The translations under genes were made by a program, and so were the position numbers. A stretch of 64,000 bases of DNA from Paenibacillus sediminis (lineage in GTDB: Bacteria > Bacillota > Bacilli > Paenibacillales > Paenibacillaceae), in the NCBI RefSeq assembly GCF_017873765.1, contig NZ_JAGGKP010000001.1:186001-250000 (forward strand), in the 5' to 3' direction. This document shows, piece after piece, positions 26,925 through 35,506 of this stretch (positions are counted from its first letter, which is position 1; each line of letters opens with the position of its first letter). Below the pieces are notes generated by a model. It saw nothing but the letters and a program-made list of their open reading frames with translations. It was not told where the DNA came from and did no database searches.

Positions 26925-28141
26925 CTCAAGAACGCGCCAACCATGTGCTCTCGATGATTGAAACGATGGCCCAGAACGGCACGGCCCCGGAGGAGGGCTG
27001 CAGTCTGTTTGGCGTCGGCTTTGATGCGGCTTTTGAGAAGCTGAGAAATAAATACATCCGCGACCAGTTTAAACGGGGACGTTCTTCGGAGAAATTCATC
27101 GTCGGTCCCTTTGGCTCGGGCAAGTCGCATTTTCTGCATCAGTTGATTGAGGTGGCCCGATCGGAGAGTTGCGTTACAGCTAAGGTCACGTTGAATAAAA
27201 ATGTGGATTTTACCCGTTACATGCTCGTGTTCCGGGAAATTGCCCATGAGCTGCGCACTCCGCGCTCCCAGCGGCATGGTATCCGCGCCCTTATTCAGGA
27301 GGCGGTTGCGTACAAACGAAATCAGGTGCCGGATAACCCGGCTGCTGCCGAGATGCTGCTGAACGGGTGGATCTCCGCTCTGTCGGATGTGGATTACAAG
27401 TGGCCCTTCTATGGGCAGCTGCTTCGGCAGGCATGTGCGGCTTGCGCGGAGAACCAGGAGGAACGGCTGGAATCGCTGTGCCGCTGGCTGGGAGGAGAGA
27501 TGGACAACGCCGAGCACGTCAAGCTGCTCAAGGCGCCGAAGATCACCAGCGCGGAAAGCAACCTGTACGCGATCCGTGCGCTGCACACGCTGGCCCAGTT
27601 CGTCCGTCAGGTGGGCTGGAGCGGAACAGTCGTCGGTTTCGACGAGGCCGAGCAGGGCTTCCAGGTGGACACACGCAAGAAGCAGCGCATCCTCTCCATG
27701 CTGATGGCGGACATTAACGGGCTTAACGCTTTGCAAAACGGCTCGCTGCTCATGGCTTATGCGCTTACACCGGATATCGTTGCTGATTTCGATACGTTCC
27801 CTGCCCTGCAGCAGCGCGTGCTGCATCCCGGGGCCGATTTCTTTGAGGGCAACGTGCTCGCGCCTCTGATCGATCTGCAGCGGAGGCAAAACCGTGAACA
27901 GGAGCTGGTCGAGATTGCGGGCCGGCTGGTGAGTCTCATGTACAGCCATTGGGCGGATAGCATGGCGGTGCCGGAAGCCGAGGCGCTTGGGCAGGCTCAG
28001 GCTGCCGCATCACGTCTGGCGGCAGAGGACCTCAGTTCGAGTGTACGCCGGACGCTGGTGAAGGAAGTGTGTACCATGTTGATGAACATCTACGACGACG
28101 GCTGGGCGTTTGTTGCGACAGGCCAGGAAACGGAGGTGTAG
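26921..28141 (+). CDS. brxD: P-loop ATPase, BrxD-like (ATPase 2 of 3)
   Basis: 406 residues. Walker A VGPFGSGKSHFLHQLIEVAR near residue 64, then KVTLNKNVDFTRYMLVFREI and the Walker B-like GTVVGFDEAEQGFQ near residue 235. This is the closest of the three to BrxD as known from BREX types 2 and 6. ATG overlaps the preceding stop by 4 nt, implying translational coupling and probably fixed stoichiometry. The gene symbol is a best guess because the genuine BREX operon lies 20 kb away. Confidence 0.7.
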   Translation: MTQERANHVLSMIETMAQNGTAPEEGCSLFGVGFDAAFEKLRNKYIRDQFKRGRSSEKFIVGPFGSGKSHFLHQLIEVARSESCVTAKVTLNKNVDFTRYMLVFREIAHELRTPRSQRHGIRALIQEAVAYKRNQVPDNPAAAEMLLNGWISALSDVDYKWPFYGQLLRQACAACAENQEERLESLCRWLGGEMDNAEHVKLLKAPKITSAESNLYAIRALHTLAQFVRQVGWSGTVVGFDEAEQGFQVDTRKKQRILSMLMADINGLNALQNGSLLMAYALTPDIVADFDTFPALQQRVLHPGADFFEGNVLAPLIDLQRRQNREQELVEIAGRLVSLMYSHWADSMAVPEAEALGQAQAAASRLAAEDLSSSVRRTLVKEVCTMLMNIYDDGWAFVATGQETEV

Positions 28142-28144
28142 GCT

Positions 28145-29749
28145 ATGTGGTCACCTGCGCCCGGAGAACGGGTCGCCGTTACCGGTCTCGGTTTAGGCAC
28201 CGTGGTCAAGGCGACGCCACGAGGAGCCATCGTCGAGCTGGATGTGCCATATTCGACAAGAGCAGAATTTAATACGGCGAATATTTCATTGATTGAAGGC
28301 GCTGCAGGTTCAGCTGGATTGCAGGCCGCCAGGACTGGGGCTGCTGCGAGCCAGAATTCACCTCAGGGAAACGGGCCCCCTGTGGCAGCCGGTTCTGCTG
28401 GTGCTGGAGCAACACAGTCAAACTACCCGCTGCTCAGCAAGGCTGCTCCATCGGCGTCCGGGCATTTGGCACGCATCGGCCAGCTGATCGGTGCGAGGCC
28501 GAAGCCGCCCGGTTCAGGAGGGGTGCAAGTACCTTCGCTAGAGCCTGGGCCAGGTGCATCTGCGACTTCTGGGGGGACTCCACCTGCGGCGGCCCCATCG
28601 CCTATGCCAGCACCGCCTTTGTCCGACCCGGGCTTCGAGGCTCGCTGCTCGCTGGAGGCACTGCGGTTCGGACTCGTGCCGCATCGTCACATCGAGCAGT
28701 TTACCCTGGGTTATGAGCAGCTAAGCAAGTGGATTAACTCATCCTTCCCTGTTTTGGAGCCACGCGTGCACAAGGTCATTGGTGCATATGGCACAGGCAA
28801 AAGCCATACGATGTCCGCCATCCGGACCCTTGCGAAGCGGGAAGGCTACATGGTTGCTCACGTCGAGGTAAACGGCGAAGGTATGACCTTGTCCGACCCG
28901 GCTAAGCTAATCCATGCGATCTACAGCACGCTTCACAGCCAGGAGGAGGAGACAGAGTATCCACTGGTAGGCTTGTTGGAGAAGGTGATCCAAAATAGCA
29001 CATCCTCGTATTTGCCTTTATCCGGGCTGCGGGCGGTTGATGCTCATTTGGGCGTCGTCTCGATGCTGCAGCATGCCGGTACGCTGGATATTTGGACCGA
29101 GCAGCTGGAGGCCGTCTTCAGCGGGAGCGACGAAGTATCGGCGACCGATCTGGACCGGGCGTTGCGTAAGCAAACACGAGCGAGTGTGCAGGTTTTCCCT
29201 GCGGTCCCGCGCTATCTTCTCGACCGCCCGAACGGCTTAGTCGAATCGCTGCTAGGAACGGCTTGGCTAGCTAAGGCTGCAGGGTATAAGGGGCTTATCA
29301 TTACGATCGACGAATTCGAGACGGAGAACAAGCATCTGACCAAGGCACAGAAGCAGAAGCTGATGCTGACCTTGAGGGCGATAGAATGTTATGTCAGTGG
29401 ACAACGCAATTTGCCAAAGGTGCCGCTAGCACTCTATTTTGGTACCGTGGGAGACTCGATGGACGAGGGAGACGTCTACCTGAACGATCTGGTCGAAGCA
29501 AGCGGGGGCTCCGCATTGGAACTGCGTTTTTTCCAAAAGGAGGAGCGGCTCGAACTCGCCAATCGAATTTACCGCTTTTATCAAGAGGCGTATCAGCTTC
29601 AGCGCCCTTACGATCCGAATGTAGCCGACCGCGTGCATACGCTGCTGGACGGACGCGGGTATGTAGAGAGCGAGCTGCTGAGGCAGTTTATCAAATGGTA
29701 TATGGCGTTCCTGGACGTACTGTACGGACCGCCGAAGGAGATGGCTTAG
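28145..29749 (+). CDS. P-loop ATPase with N-terminal small beta domain and long Ala/Gly/Pro linker (ATPase 3 of 3)
   Basis: 534 residues. Residues 1-50 (GERVAVTGLGLGTVVKATPR) resemble a KOW/SH3-like beta barrel. Residues 55-165 are a low-complexity Ala/Gly/Pro/Ser linker. The ATPase starts near 170, with Walker A KVIGAYGTGKSHTMSAIRTL near 216 and Walker B GLIITIDEFETENKHL near 385. The fold pattern resembles BrxC/BrxD-type ATPases. GGTGTAGGCT precedes the ATG. The flexible tether suggests the small domain binds a partner or nucleic acid away from the motor; that is inference. Confidence 0.72.
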   Translation: MWSPAPGERVAVTGLGLGTVVKATPRGAIVELDVPYSTRAEFNTANISLIEGAAGSAGLQAARTGAAASQNSPQGNGPPVAAGSAGAGATQSNYPLLSKAAPSASGHLARIGQLIGARPKPPGSGGVQVPSLEPGPGASATSGGTPPAAAPSPMPAPPLSDPGFEARCSLEALRFGLVPHRHIEQFTLGYEQLSKWINSSFPVLEPRVHKVIGAYGTGKSHTMSAIRTLAKREGYMVAHVEVNGEGMTLSDPAKLIHAIYSTLHSQEEETEYPLVGLLEKVIQNSTSSYLPLSGLRAVDAHLGVVSMLQHAGTLDIWTEQLEAVFSGSDEVSATDLDRALRKQTRASVQVFPAVPRYLLDRPNGLVESLLGTAWLAKAAGYKGLIITIDEFETENKHLTKAQKQKLMLTLRAIECYVSGQRNLPKVPLALYFGTVGDSMDEGDVYLNDLVEASGGSALELRFFQKEERLELANRIYRFYQEAYQLQRPYDPNVADRVHTLLDGRGYVESELLRQFIKWYMAFLDVLYGPPKEMA

Positions 29750-29750
29750 T

Positions 29751-31835
29751 TTGACAACATCACAGGAGCTCGAGAAGGACCGTCAACTGAGCAGGCGTCT
29801 TCCTACGGTATGGCCGGTGTTCTTCCAGCGCTTCGGACGGCTGACTCCGGTCCAGCGGGAAGCGATCGGGCCGATTCTGGACGGTCGGAACATTCTCATC
29901 TGTGCAGCAACCGCCAGCGGCAAGACCGAGGCAGCTTATGCTCCGCTAGTAGAGCGGCTGAAGGGGATGTCCGGTCCGTGGACGATCTTGTATCTGTCAC
30001 CTACCCGGGCGCTCGTCAACGACATCCATGCAAGGCTCGGTCCGGCCGCAGAGCGGCTCGGGCTTCGTCTCGTGCGCCGTACGGGGGAATACAAATGGGA
30101 GTCGGAGGCGGTTCCGCATATTCTTGTTACGACGCCAGAGTCACTTGACAGTATGCTGTGCCGTGGTTTGGCCGAGGATGGAAGCGCTCACGTTCTGGCT
30201 CACGTCCGCGCCGTCGTACTCGACGAAATTCATCTGCTGCACGGATCTCCGCGCGGCGAGCAGACAAGATGGCTAATCGAGCGGCTGAAACGGCTGGTGG
30301 CTCATGCTTATGATTCAGGCTGGACTCGGAGCAAACAATTGCAGATCGTCGGCCTCAGCGCAACGGTCGCCGAGCCTCAGGCCGTCATTGACACCTTTCT
30401 TCCCGGCGGCGGACTCGTGTTCGTACCCGGAAAGCGGGAGATTATTGAAGTGGTGCCGCCTGGCATGCGGTTTGCTCCTGTGGAGCGAGCCCTCCCGGCG
30501 TATCTCGGTGCAAAGGGACGAAGCTCTGAGAAATGGGTCGTCTTCTGCAATAACCGCAAGCGCGTGGACGAGCTCACCGAACTACTGTGCAAGGAGCTGC
30601 GGGTTTTTGGGTATTCTGTCGGTGCGCACCACGGCAGCTTGGGGAAGACACTGCGCGAGATGACCGAGCGGGACGTGCGCCGACTCGACCGCTACGTGCT
30701 GGTTGCCACCTCGACCATCGAGATAGGGGTCGACATCGGCGACGTCGACGGCGTCGCCCTGGACGCTCCGCCGCCGGATATGGCAGCTTTCCTGCAGCGC
30801 ATCGGCCGCGGCAATCGCCGCTCGCAGCATACGCAGGTCATGCTGTGCGCCCGCTCTGAGCAGGACGCGGTGTTGCAGGAGGCGATGCTCGAAGCGGCTC
30901 GCGTAGGCTGGTTTGCTAATCAACCAGTAGGCCCGATCAGCTCCGTGCTGCGGCAGCAGGTGCTGTCTTACATATTACAGGGTAAGGGTGGAGTACGCAG
31001 TCGGGAGTTTATATGTCGTCTGTTTGAGAAGGAAGTTGATGGCGCCGTTGTGCAGGAACTGCTAACGATGATGGCTAACGACGGTGATATTCAGGATACG
31101 CCGAGGGGCGTTCGCTTAACGACCGAGGCAAGAGATCGGGCCTTACGGGGTGAGCTTCACTCTGTCATCGAGACGCTGCCAGGTCAAACCGCCGTGGACT
31201 CGGTCACAGGGCAGCGGCTGGCTAACCAAGTGAAGCACGTGAAGGGCAACGGACTTAGCATCGGCGGTAACCACTTTCAAGTGGTCGAACGCTCTGCTTA
31301 CTCTCTCAAGGTCAAGTCCTCAGCCCGGCTGCCCGATGGCGAGAGTCAATGGTCATACGTGAGCGGTCCGGCAAACCGGAGGACCGAGCATCCGATGGTG
31401 CTGCGCCACAAGCTGCAGCTGGCGGAGGGGGAGTGGCCTGTCGTGCAGGATAAGGACGGGTATTACTGCGCCTTCCACCTCGGCGGCGTGCGTATGAGCC
31501 TCGCCTTGCGGCTGTTGTCCGTCTACGTCGCACCCGAGGAACGACCGTCGAAGATCACGCCGTACTACGTCAGCTTCCGCGAGGAGCTGAAGCCACGCTG
31601 GCTAGTTCATCATGCAGCAGACCTCTTACACGTCGCTGTGAGCATCAGGTTGGATACTGCTGAGAGCCAGTTAGGTCTGCCACTGGCAAACCGGATGCTG
31701 CCAGATAAGCTTCGCCTGCGAGATGTACAAGGCTGGCTGCGGCCGGAGGGGCTTGTGCAAGAGTTGCGGGAGTCGGTTTGGACGCGTGCGGAGGAGGAAA
31801 CAGTAGAGGTGTTGGGGTTGTTTATTGGAAATTAG
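29751..31835 (+). CDS. brxHI: Lhr/BrxHI-like SF2 helicase
   Basis: 694 residues. Helicase motifs: ICAATASGKTEAAYAPLVER (about 50), YLSPTRALVNDIHARL (about 83), VVLDEIHLLHGSPRGEQTRW (about 155), GLSATVAEP (about 202) and ATSTIEIGVDIGDVD then FLQRIGRGNRRS (about 320-355). The C-terminal Lhr-like winged-helix and beta region is present. The start is TTG 29751, one base after the preceding stop, with AAGGAG about 11 nt upstream. BrxHI is the helicase of BREX types 2 and 6 and pairs with BrxD, which matches the two genes before it. Confidence 0.78.
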   Translation: MTTSQELEKDRQLSRRLPTVWPVFFQRFGRLTPVQREAIGPILDGRNILICAATASGKTEAAYAPLVERLKGMSGPWTILYLSPTRALVNDIHARLGPAAERLGLRLVRRTGEYKWESEAVPHILVTTPESLDSMLCRGLAEDGSAHVLAHVRAVVLDEIHLLHGSPRGEQTRWLIERLKRLVAHAYDSGWTRSKQLQIVGLSATVAEPQAVIDTFLPGGGLVFVPGKREIIEVVPPGMRFAPVERALPAYLGAKGRSSEKWVVFCNNRKRVDELTELLCKELRVFGYSVGAHHGSLGKTLREMTERDVRRLDRYVLVATSTIEIGVDIGDVDGVALDAPPPDMAAFLQRIGRGNRRSQHTQVMLCARSEQDAVLQEAMLEAARVGWFANQPVGPISSVLRQQVLSYILQGKGGVRSREFICRLFEKEVDGAVVQELLTMMANDGDIQDTPRGVRLTTEARDRALRGELHSVIETLPGQTAVDSVTGQRLANQVKHVKGNGLSIGGNHFQVVERSAYSLKVKSSARLPDGESQWSYVSGPANRRTEHPMVLRHKLQLAEGEWPVVQDKDGYYCAFHLGGVRMSLALRLLSVYVAPEERPSKITPYYVSFREELKPRWLVHHAADLLHVAVSIRLDTAESQLGLPLANRMLPDKLRLRDVQGWLRPEGLVQELRESVWTRAEEETVEVLGLFIGN

Positions 31836-32221
31836 GGCTAGTCTAAAATTAACAACTGCTGTTAGGCCTATAGTAGTAATTGTCGACATTAAAGGCATGA
31901 AACAGAAATCAATGCTTGGCGGAGAGAGTATCATCATTTCTATCGATCTTTGAAGAAAAGATTCATCTCATTTTACGCGGGTCTATAAGAATGTTGAAAT
32001 TAATCATTACTAGAATTATAATGTAATCAGTCCTTCTATCGCTTCTGTTCCCAACGGAAGCCTAATGAGCTGCCATCCTCTGGCCCAAATCATGTCCTCG
32101 CGGGACAGCTGATTGATACCTATCCACGAGCCGTGAGCTTAACGGTATCCAATTCCCTTTATGGAGATTAATTACACCACAGGACTAGTCTGTCTTTGTG
32201 TACTATAATTGTTCAAATAAA
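31836..32221. other. Intergenic gap between the HelD-BrxHI operon and the recombinase trio
   Basis: About 390 nt without a credible coding sequence; AT-rich in the middle (31980-32040). This is where the composition changes from the GC-rich operon to AT-rich sequence. One end of the recombinase-trio element would be expected here, but I could not identify a matching terminal repeat near 35080 by eye. Confidence 0.4.
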
Positions 32222-32270
32222 TGAACCCGAATGAAAGCATGTTTTCTTTGCTTTCTTCGGGTTCTTTTTG
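32222..32270 (+). terminator. Strong hairpin terminator between convergent units
   Basis: GAACCCGAA plus GAAAGCA on the left arm pairs with TGCTTTC plus TTCGGGTTC on the right arm (one bulged T), followed by TTTTTGTT. It faces the + strand, so it can end the BrxHI operon. It sits just past the 3' end of the minus-strand recombinases. Confidence 0.8.
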
Positions 32271-32273
32271 TTG

Positions 32274-33084
32274 TTATTCAATTAGAGTTGAGCACGCGTC
32301 GTTCAACAGCTTGGCAGCGTCAACTGGAGGAACATATCGCAAAGTTGTCGACAGCTGCTTATGGCGTAGTTGGCGCTTAATGGCGATGATGTCAATTCCA
32401 CTTTTTTGCATCATGTATGCCGTTGTATGCCGGAAACTATGGGCTGTGACTTTCTTTAGTATTCCGGCTTCCCGACAAAACGCCTTAATGATCCGGTTTA
32501 ACGCTTCCTTGGTTAAGGGACGATTATTCTCGAAGAAAACCTCTGGATGGCCGGATTTCAGCCATTCTTGTAATAGAAGGATGATTCAAATAACGTTCCA
32601 ACTCTTCAACGAGGGAATCGGGCATGTAAACGACTTCGGATATGGTTTTCTGTCCTTTATTCACTATAATAACCCTGCGCTCAAAATCAATCTGTTCAAG
32701 TGTTAACTGTATGATCTCCCTGTTTCGAAGAGCGGTCGTAGTCATTAGCAAAAATAGGGTGAAGTACTTCCGGACAAATGGGTCGGCTTTAATAGCCACT
32801 TGAAATAATTTCTGACACTCTTCGAGCGAAAGAGAACGATCAATAATTCGTCTTTCGTAATAAGGGTTTGGGAAATTTTTCATGGGGTTTTGCTTAACCA
32901 TACCAAGGCCATGGAGTAATGTGAAAAAGAATTTATCGAAATCCAGTTCCCCATCGTAATCCTGACTAAGGTAGTGCTCAAATTTGAGGAATTGACGGCT
33001 ATAAGTGTATTTTGCCGATTCTTTAAGATGGGTATGTTTCTTCCAATTGGCATAGTATGGAGAGTCCAATAATAAGTGGCTCAT
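32274..33084 (-). pseudogene. Tyrosine recombinase, third of a trio, frameshifted
   Basis: The first 175 residues read normally (core-binding region, then TTALRNREIIQLTLEQIDFE with the first catalytic Arg). At about 32555 the frame is lost (ends RPSRGFLRE). The catalytic C-terminus is intact in the neighbouring frame: SGHPEVFFENNRPLTKEALN, TAHSFRHTTAYMMQ, LRHKQLSTTLRYVPP, ending at 32274. A single extra A near HPS/LQEWL explains it. The start overlaps the previous recombinase stop by 4 nt. It was a full-length enzyme of about 270 residues; it is now inactive unless this is a sequencing error. Confidence 0.75.
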
Positions 33085-34208
33085 TTTTTCTCCAGCCTTT
33101 CCTTAATTTGCTTCATGACTTCTTGAGCAAATGGGTGCTTGTTAATGGCGTCTCGAAGCTGATCATCGAATAGCCGCAAGTATTTCATTGTGCTGTCGAT
33201 CGATTCGTGTCCTAAAAGCTTCGAGAGGGTGTATATATCGATCCCTGCTTCAAGGCCTTGAACGGCAAAAGAATGACGAAAAGAGTGAGGACCTAAACGA
33301 TCTTTGTCTTCCTCCTTTATCGACTGAGACTCGCGAATAATACGTTTTATAAATTGCTGAATGGCTCTAGATGTGATGGGTTTATCCCCGGCAGTGCTTG
33401 AAAAGATATAGAGCCTTTGATAATCGGAATCTGGCATCACCTCGCGAGCGCGACTGTATTTTTTCTCTATAAAATCTGTGAGCATCATTAAGGCGAGCTC
33501 GTTGATTTTTCGGACTTTCTTGGTATTCTCAGCCCCTTTGGGTGTTACCTTGATTGTTTGAGTATCAGGAGTGATATCACCGATTCTTAGATGGCAGAGC
33601 TCGTTTATGCGAATTCCACTCCCAAGGAAAGTCCAGATAATTGCAGTGTAAAGGCTATCGTGGTTACGAGATTGAGCGATCTGCAAGATTTCCGCGATCT
33701 GCACTTTAGTAAAGGCTTTTGGTGCGTCATCGTTTGACCATCGAACGCGTAGTATAGTCTTCAAGTCCCCGAGATCCTGATGGCCATAAAATATTTTGTA
33801 TGTGGTCTTTATGAAGGTGCGAAGAAAGGAAGACTTCTTGGCTTTTGTATTAGGATCCTCATTAAGCTTAATATAGTCGGACAAGAATTCGCCGTTTGAT
33901 ACCTTTTCAAACTGCGGATCGTTGCCAAACTTTTCCTTCACATGTTGCTGGAAAAGTTTCATCTCTGACCGATACGTTGTTTGCGTGGTCCGGCTAAGTC
34001 CAGAAAACTTGCTGCTTTGATAGAAAGCATCAACGGCTTCGAGAAATGAAACGTTCCGCACTGCCGGGGGCATATTAGGTTTTGTCTGTGTCTGGACAGG
34101 AAAGGTTTCCATAACTTGTCGCATTTTCTCTGGACCATAATGACTTAACAACTGGTTTAATTGTTCCTCGAGTTCAGAGTACTTAGTATCTCGGATTACT
34201 TTTGGCAT
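33081..34208 (-). CDS. Tyrosine recombinase/integrase, second of a trio
   Basis: 375 residues. N-terminal SAM-like core-binding domain (about 60-150), then the catalytic domain with FLGSGIRINELCHLRIGD (Arg I), GPHSFRHSFAVQGLEAGID (His-x-x-Arg) and LLGHESIDSTMKYLRLFDDQ (His and nucleophile Tyr). All catalytic residues are visible. It lies 14 nt after the first recombinase and overlaps the third by 4 nt. Three adjacent recombinases resemble RIT (recombinase-in-trio) and Tn554-type sets. Confidence 0.88.
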   Translation of the reverse strand: MPKVIRDTKYSELEEQLNQLLSHYGPEKMRQVMETFPVQTQTKPNMPPAVRNVSFLEAVDAFYQSSKFSGLSRTTQTTYRSEMKLFQQHVKEKFGNDPQFEKVSNGEFLSDYIKLNEDPNTKAKKSSFLRTFIKTTYKIFYGHQDLGDLKTILRVRWSNDDAPKAFTKVQIAEILQIAQSRNHDSLYTAIIWTFLGSGIRINELCHLRIGDITPDTQTIKVTPKGAENTKKVRKINELALMMLTDFIEKKYSRAREVMPDSDYQRLYIFSSTAGDKPITSRAIQQFIKRIIRESQSIKEEDKDRLGPHSFRHSFAVQGLEAGIDIYTLSKLLGHESIDSTMKYLRLFDDQLRDAINKHPFAQEVMKQIKERLEKK

Positions 34209-34222
34209 GTGAACAACTCCTA

Positions 34223-35071
34223 TCAGTAGTTGATTTTATTCACGGCATCTGTTAATTGATGTGGACTTCGATGAACATATCGTGCAGTATTTTCTGGCCG
34301 GTCATGTCTTGCTAGATACATCAGTAACTGTGGCGGGCAATCCGAACGTTCCGACAGCCTGCTTATGAAAGCATGCCGGAGTAAATGGGGACCTCCCGGA
34401 TAATTCCAACCAGCGACAAAGGAATAGAGCCTGTAGCGTGCCCGTAATTCGCGAATAATTGCTTGGATATTGTCGCCGAACACATAGTCATTACGAGAAC
34501 GGCTTGCCATCAGAGATTGAAAATACTTTTGTAATGGTTCAGGTAACGGGAGCAAGACCGATTTCTCGTTTTTGCCGAAGACAGAGATGGTTTTATTCTC
34601 TATATTGAGGTCCTCATAACGAATACTTGCTACCTCATGTATCCGCAACCCAAGTAAGAGCATCAACCCAAATGCTGCGAGCTCCAGTATTGGCTGGTCT
34701 GAATGACGTAGGATCGTTTGGTAAAAGTTTTGAAGTTCAGCATCGGTCGGTAAATCGCGATAAAGGTACTTCTCATACGGGATTCCGGAGACATCCAAAG
34801 TAATGTCTTTAGAGAGCCAGCCTAACTTGAAAAGGTTAGACAATAAGTATCGGATATCGTAGAAACGGTCACTAACCGTGTGTTTGCTATAGACACCTTT
34901 CGATGCCAGCCGTAATAAGTACTGCCTGAATTCGATGAGTAGCTCTTCCGTAACCATCGATAAAGGAAGGTCGTTGATCGAGTTACTCTGGTATTGGATG
35001 TAATTGGTATGGAGCCAATTCATAAACAAGGTGTAACTGAACTTGTACTTGGCAACAGATTTAACTTTCAC
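34223..35071 (-). CDS. Tyrosine recombinase/integrase, first of a trio
   Basis: 282 residues. Catalytic domain: LLLGLRIHEVASIRYEDL (Arg I), GPHLLRHAFISRLSE (His-x-x-Arg) and YLARHDRPENTARYVHRS (Arg-His and Tyr). The N-terminal core-binding part is complete. It is the promoter-proximal gene of the minus-strand trio. The residue set is intact, so at least two of the three enzymes could still be active. Confidence 0.86.
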   Translation of the reverse strand: MKVKSVAKYKFSYTLFMNWLHTNYIQYQSNSINDLPLSMVTEELLIEFRQYLLRLASKGVYSKHTVSDRFYDIRYLLSNLFKLGWLSKDITLDVSGIPYEKYLYRDLPTDAELQNFYQTILRHSDQPILELAAFGLMLLLGLRIHEVASIRYEDLNIENKTISVFGKNEKSVLLPLPEPLQKYFQSLMASRSRNDYVFGDNIQAIIRELRARYRLYSFVAGWNYPGGPHLLRHAFISRLSERSDCPPQLLMYLARHDRPENTARYVHRSPHQLTDAVNKINY

Positions 35072-35280
35072 CCCTCCGCTCTAAAATCGAAGTCCTTAAC
35101 ATGGTCAGGATTCATTACCCAATCCGTTGTACCTGGGCACCGGTACTGGACATTCATTGGAGCGGAAAATGAATCAGCTATTGCTCGGGTCTTGGAATCG
35201 GAGTTCAAGTATATCCAAAACGACATGCGATTGTGATAGGACAATCAGCATATGGAATAAGGTGTATTGAGGTGAAAAGT

Positions 35281-35433
35281 ATGGAGCGAATGCCGACAAT
35301 CAAAATCGTATATGTGCCTCATACTTTATGTAGTGATTCAGTTCAAGTCTCAAACACCTTATCCGCTGCAGAGGCCAAAAATGCCGTTATCGATTATATC
35401 CTAAAGCGTTTGATCTTGAAACCGACTGAATAA
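35281..35433 (+). CDS. Small 50-residue protein upstream of the serine recombinase
   Basis: Starts MERMPTIKIVYVPHTLCSDS at ATG 35281 with GAGGTG about 8 nt upstream; the frame extends upstream to 35233 without a better start. No known family. It is followed by a terminator, then by the serine recombinase 73 nt on. It could be a small accessory or regulatory protein of the element. Confidence 0.5.
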   Translation: MERMPTIKIVYVPHTLCSDSVQVSNTLSAAEAKNAVIDYILKRLILKPTE

Positions 35434-35446
35434 GCCGGTTTTTTTG
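35419..35446 (+). terminator. Short terminator after the 50-residue gene
   Basis: AAACCG (35419-35424) pairs with CGGTTT (35436-35441), ending in a run of seven T. The stop codon of the small gene lies in the loop. Confidence 0.6.
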
Positions 35447-35506
35447 TTTCTCTCTTTGTCCATACTGGAAAGTGATAGTGATAAGAAAGGAGAAGAGCGA
35501 ACCTCC

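Noticed and set aside
32221-32706. 161-codon plus-strand frame
   Set aside because: Antisense to the recombinase, whose conserved motifs are on the minus strand, and it begins within the terminator.
35095-35236. Possible 3' remnant of a gene (ends IQNDMRL) cut by the recombinase trio
   Set aside because: The peptide looks coding-like but matches no family I know and has no start; support is too thin for a feature.
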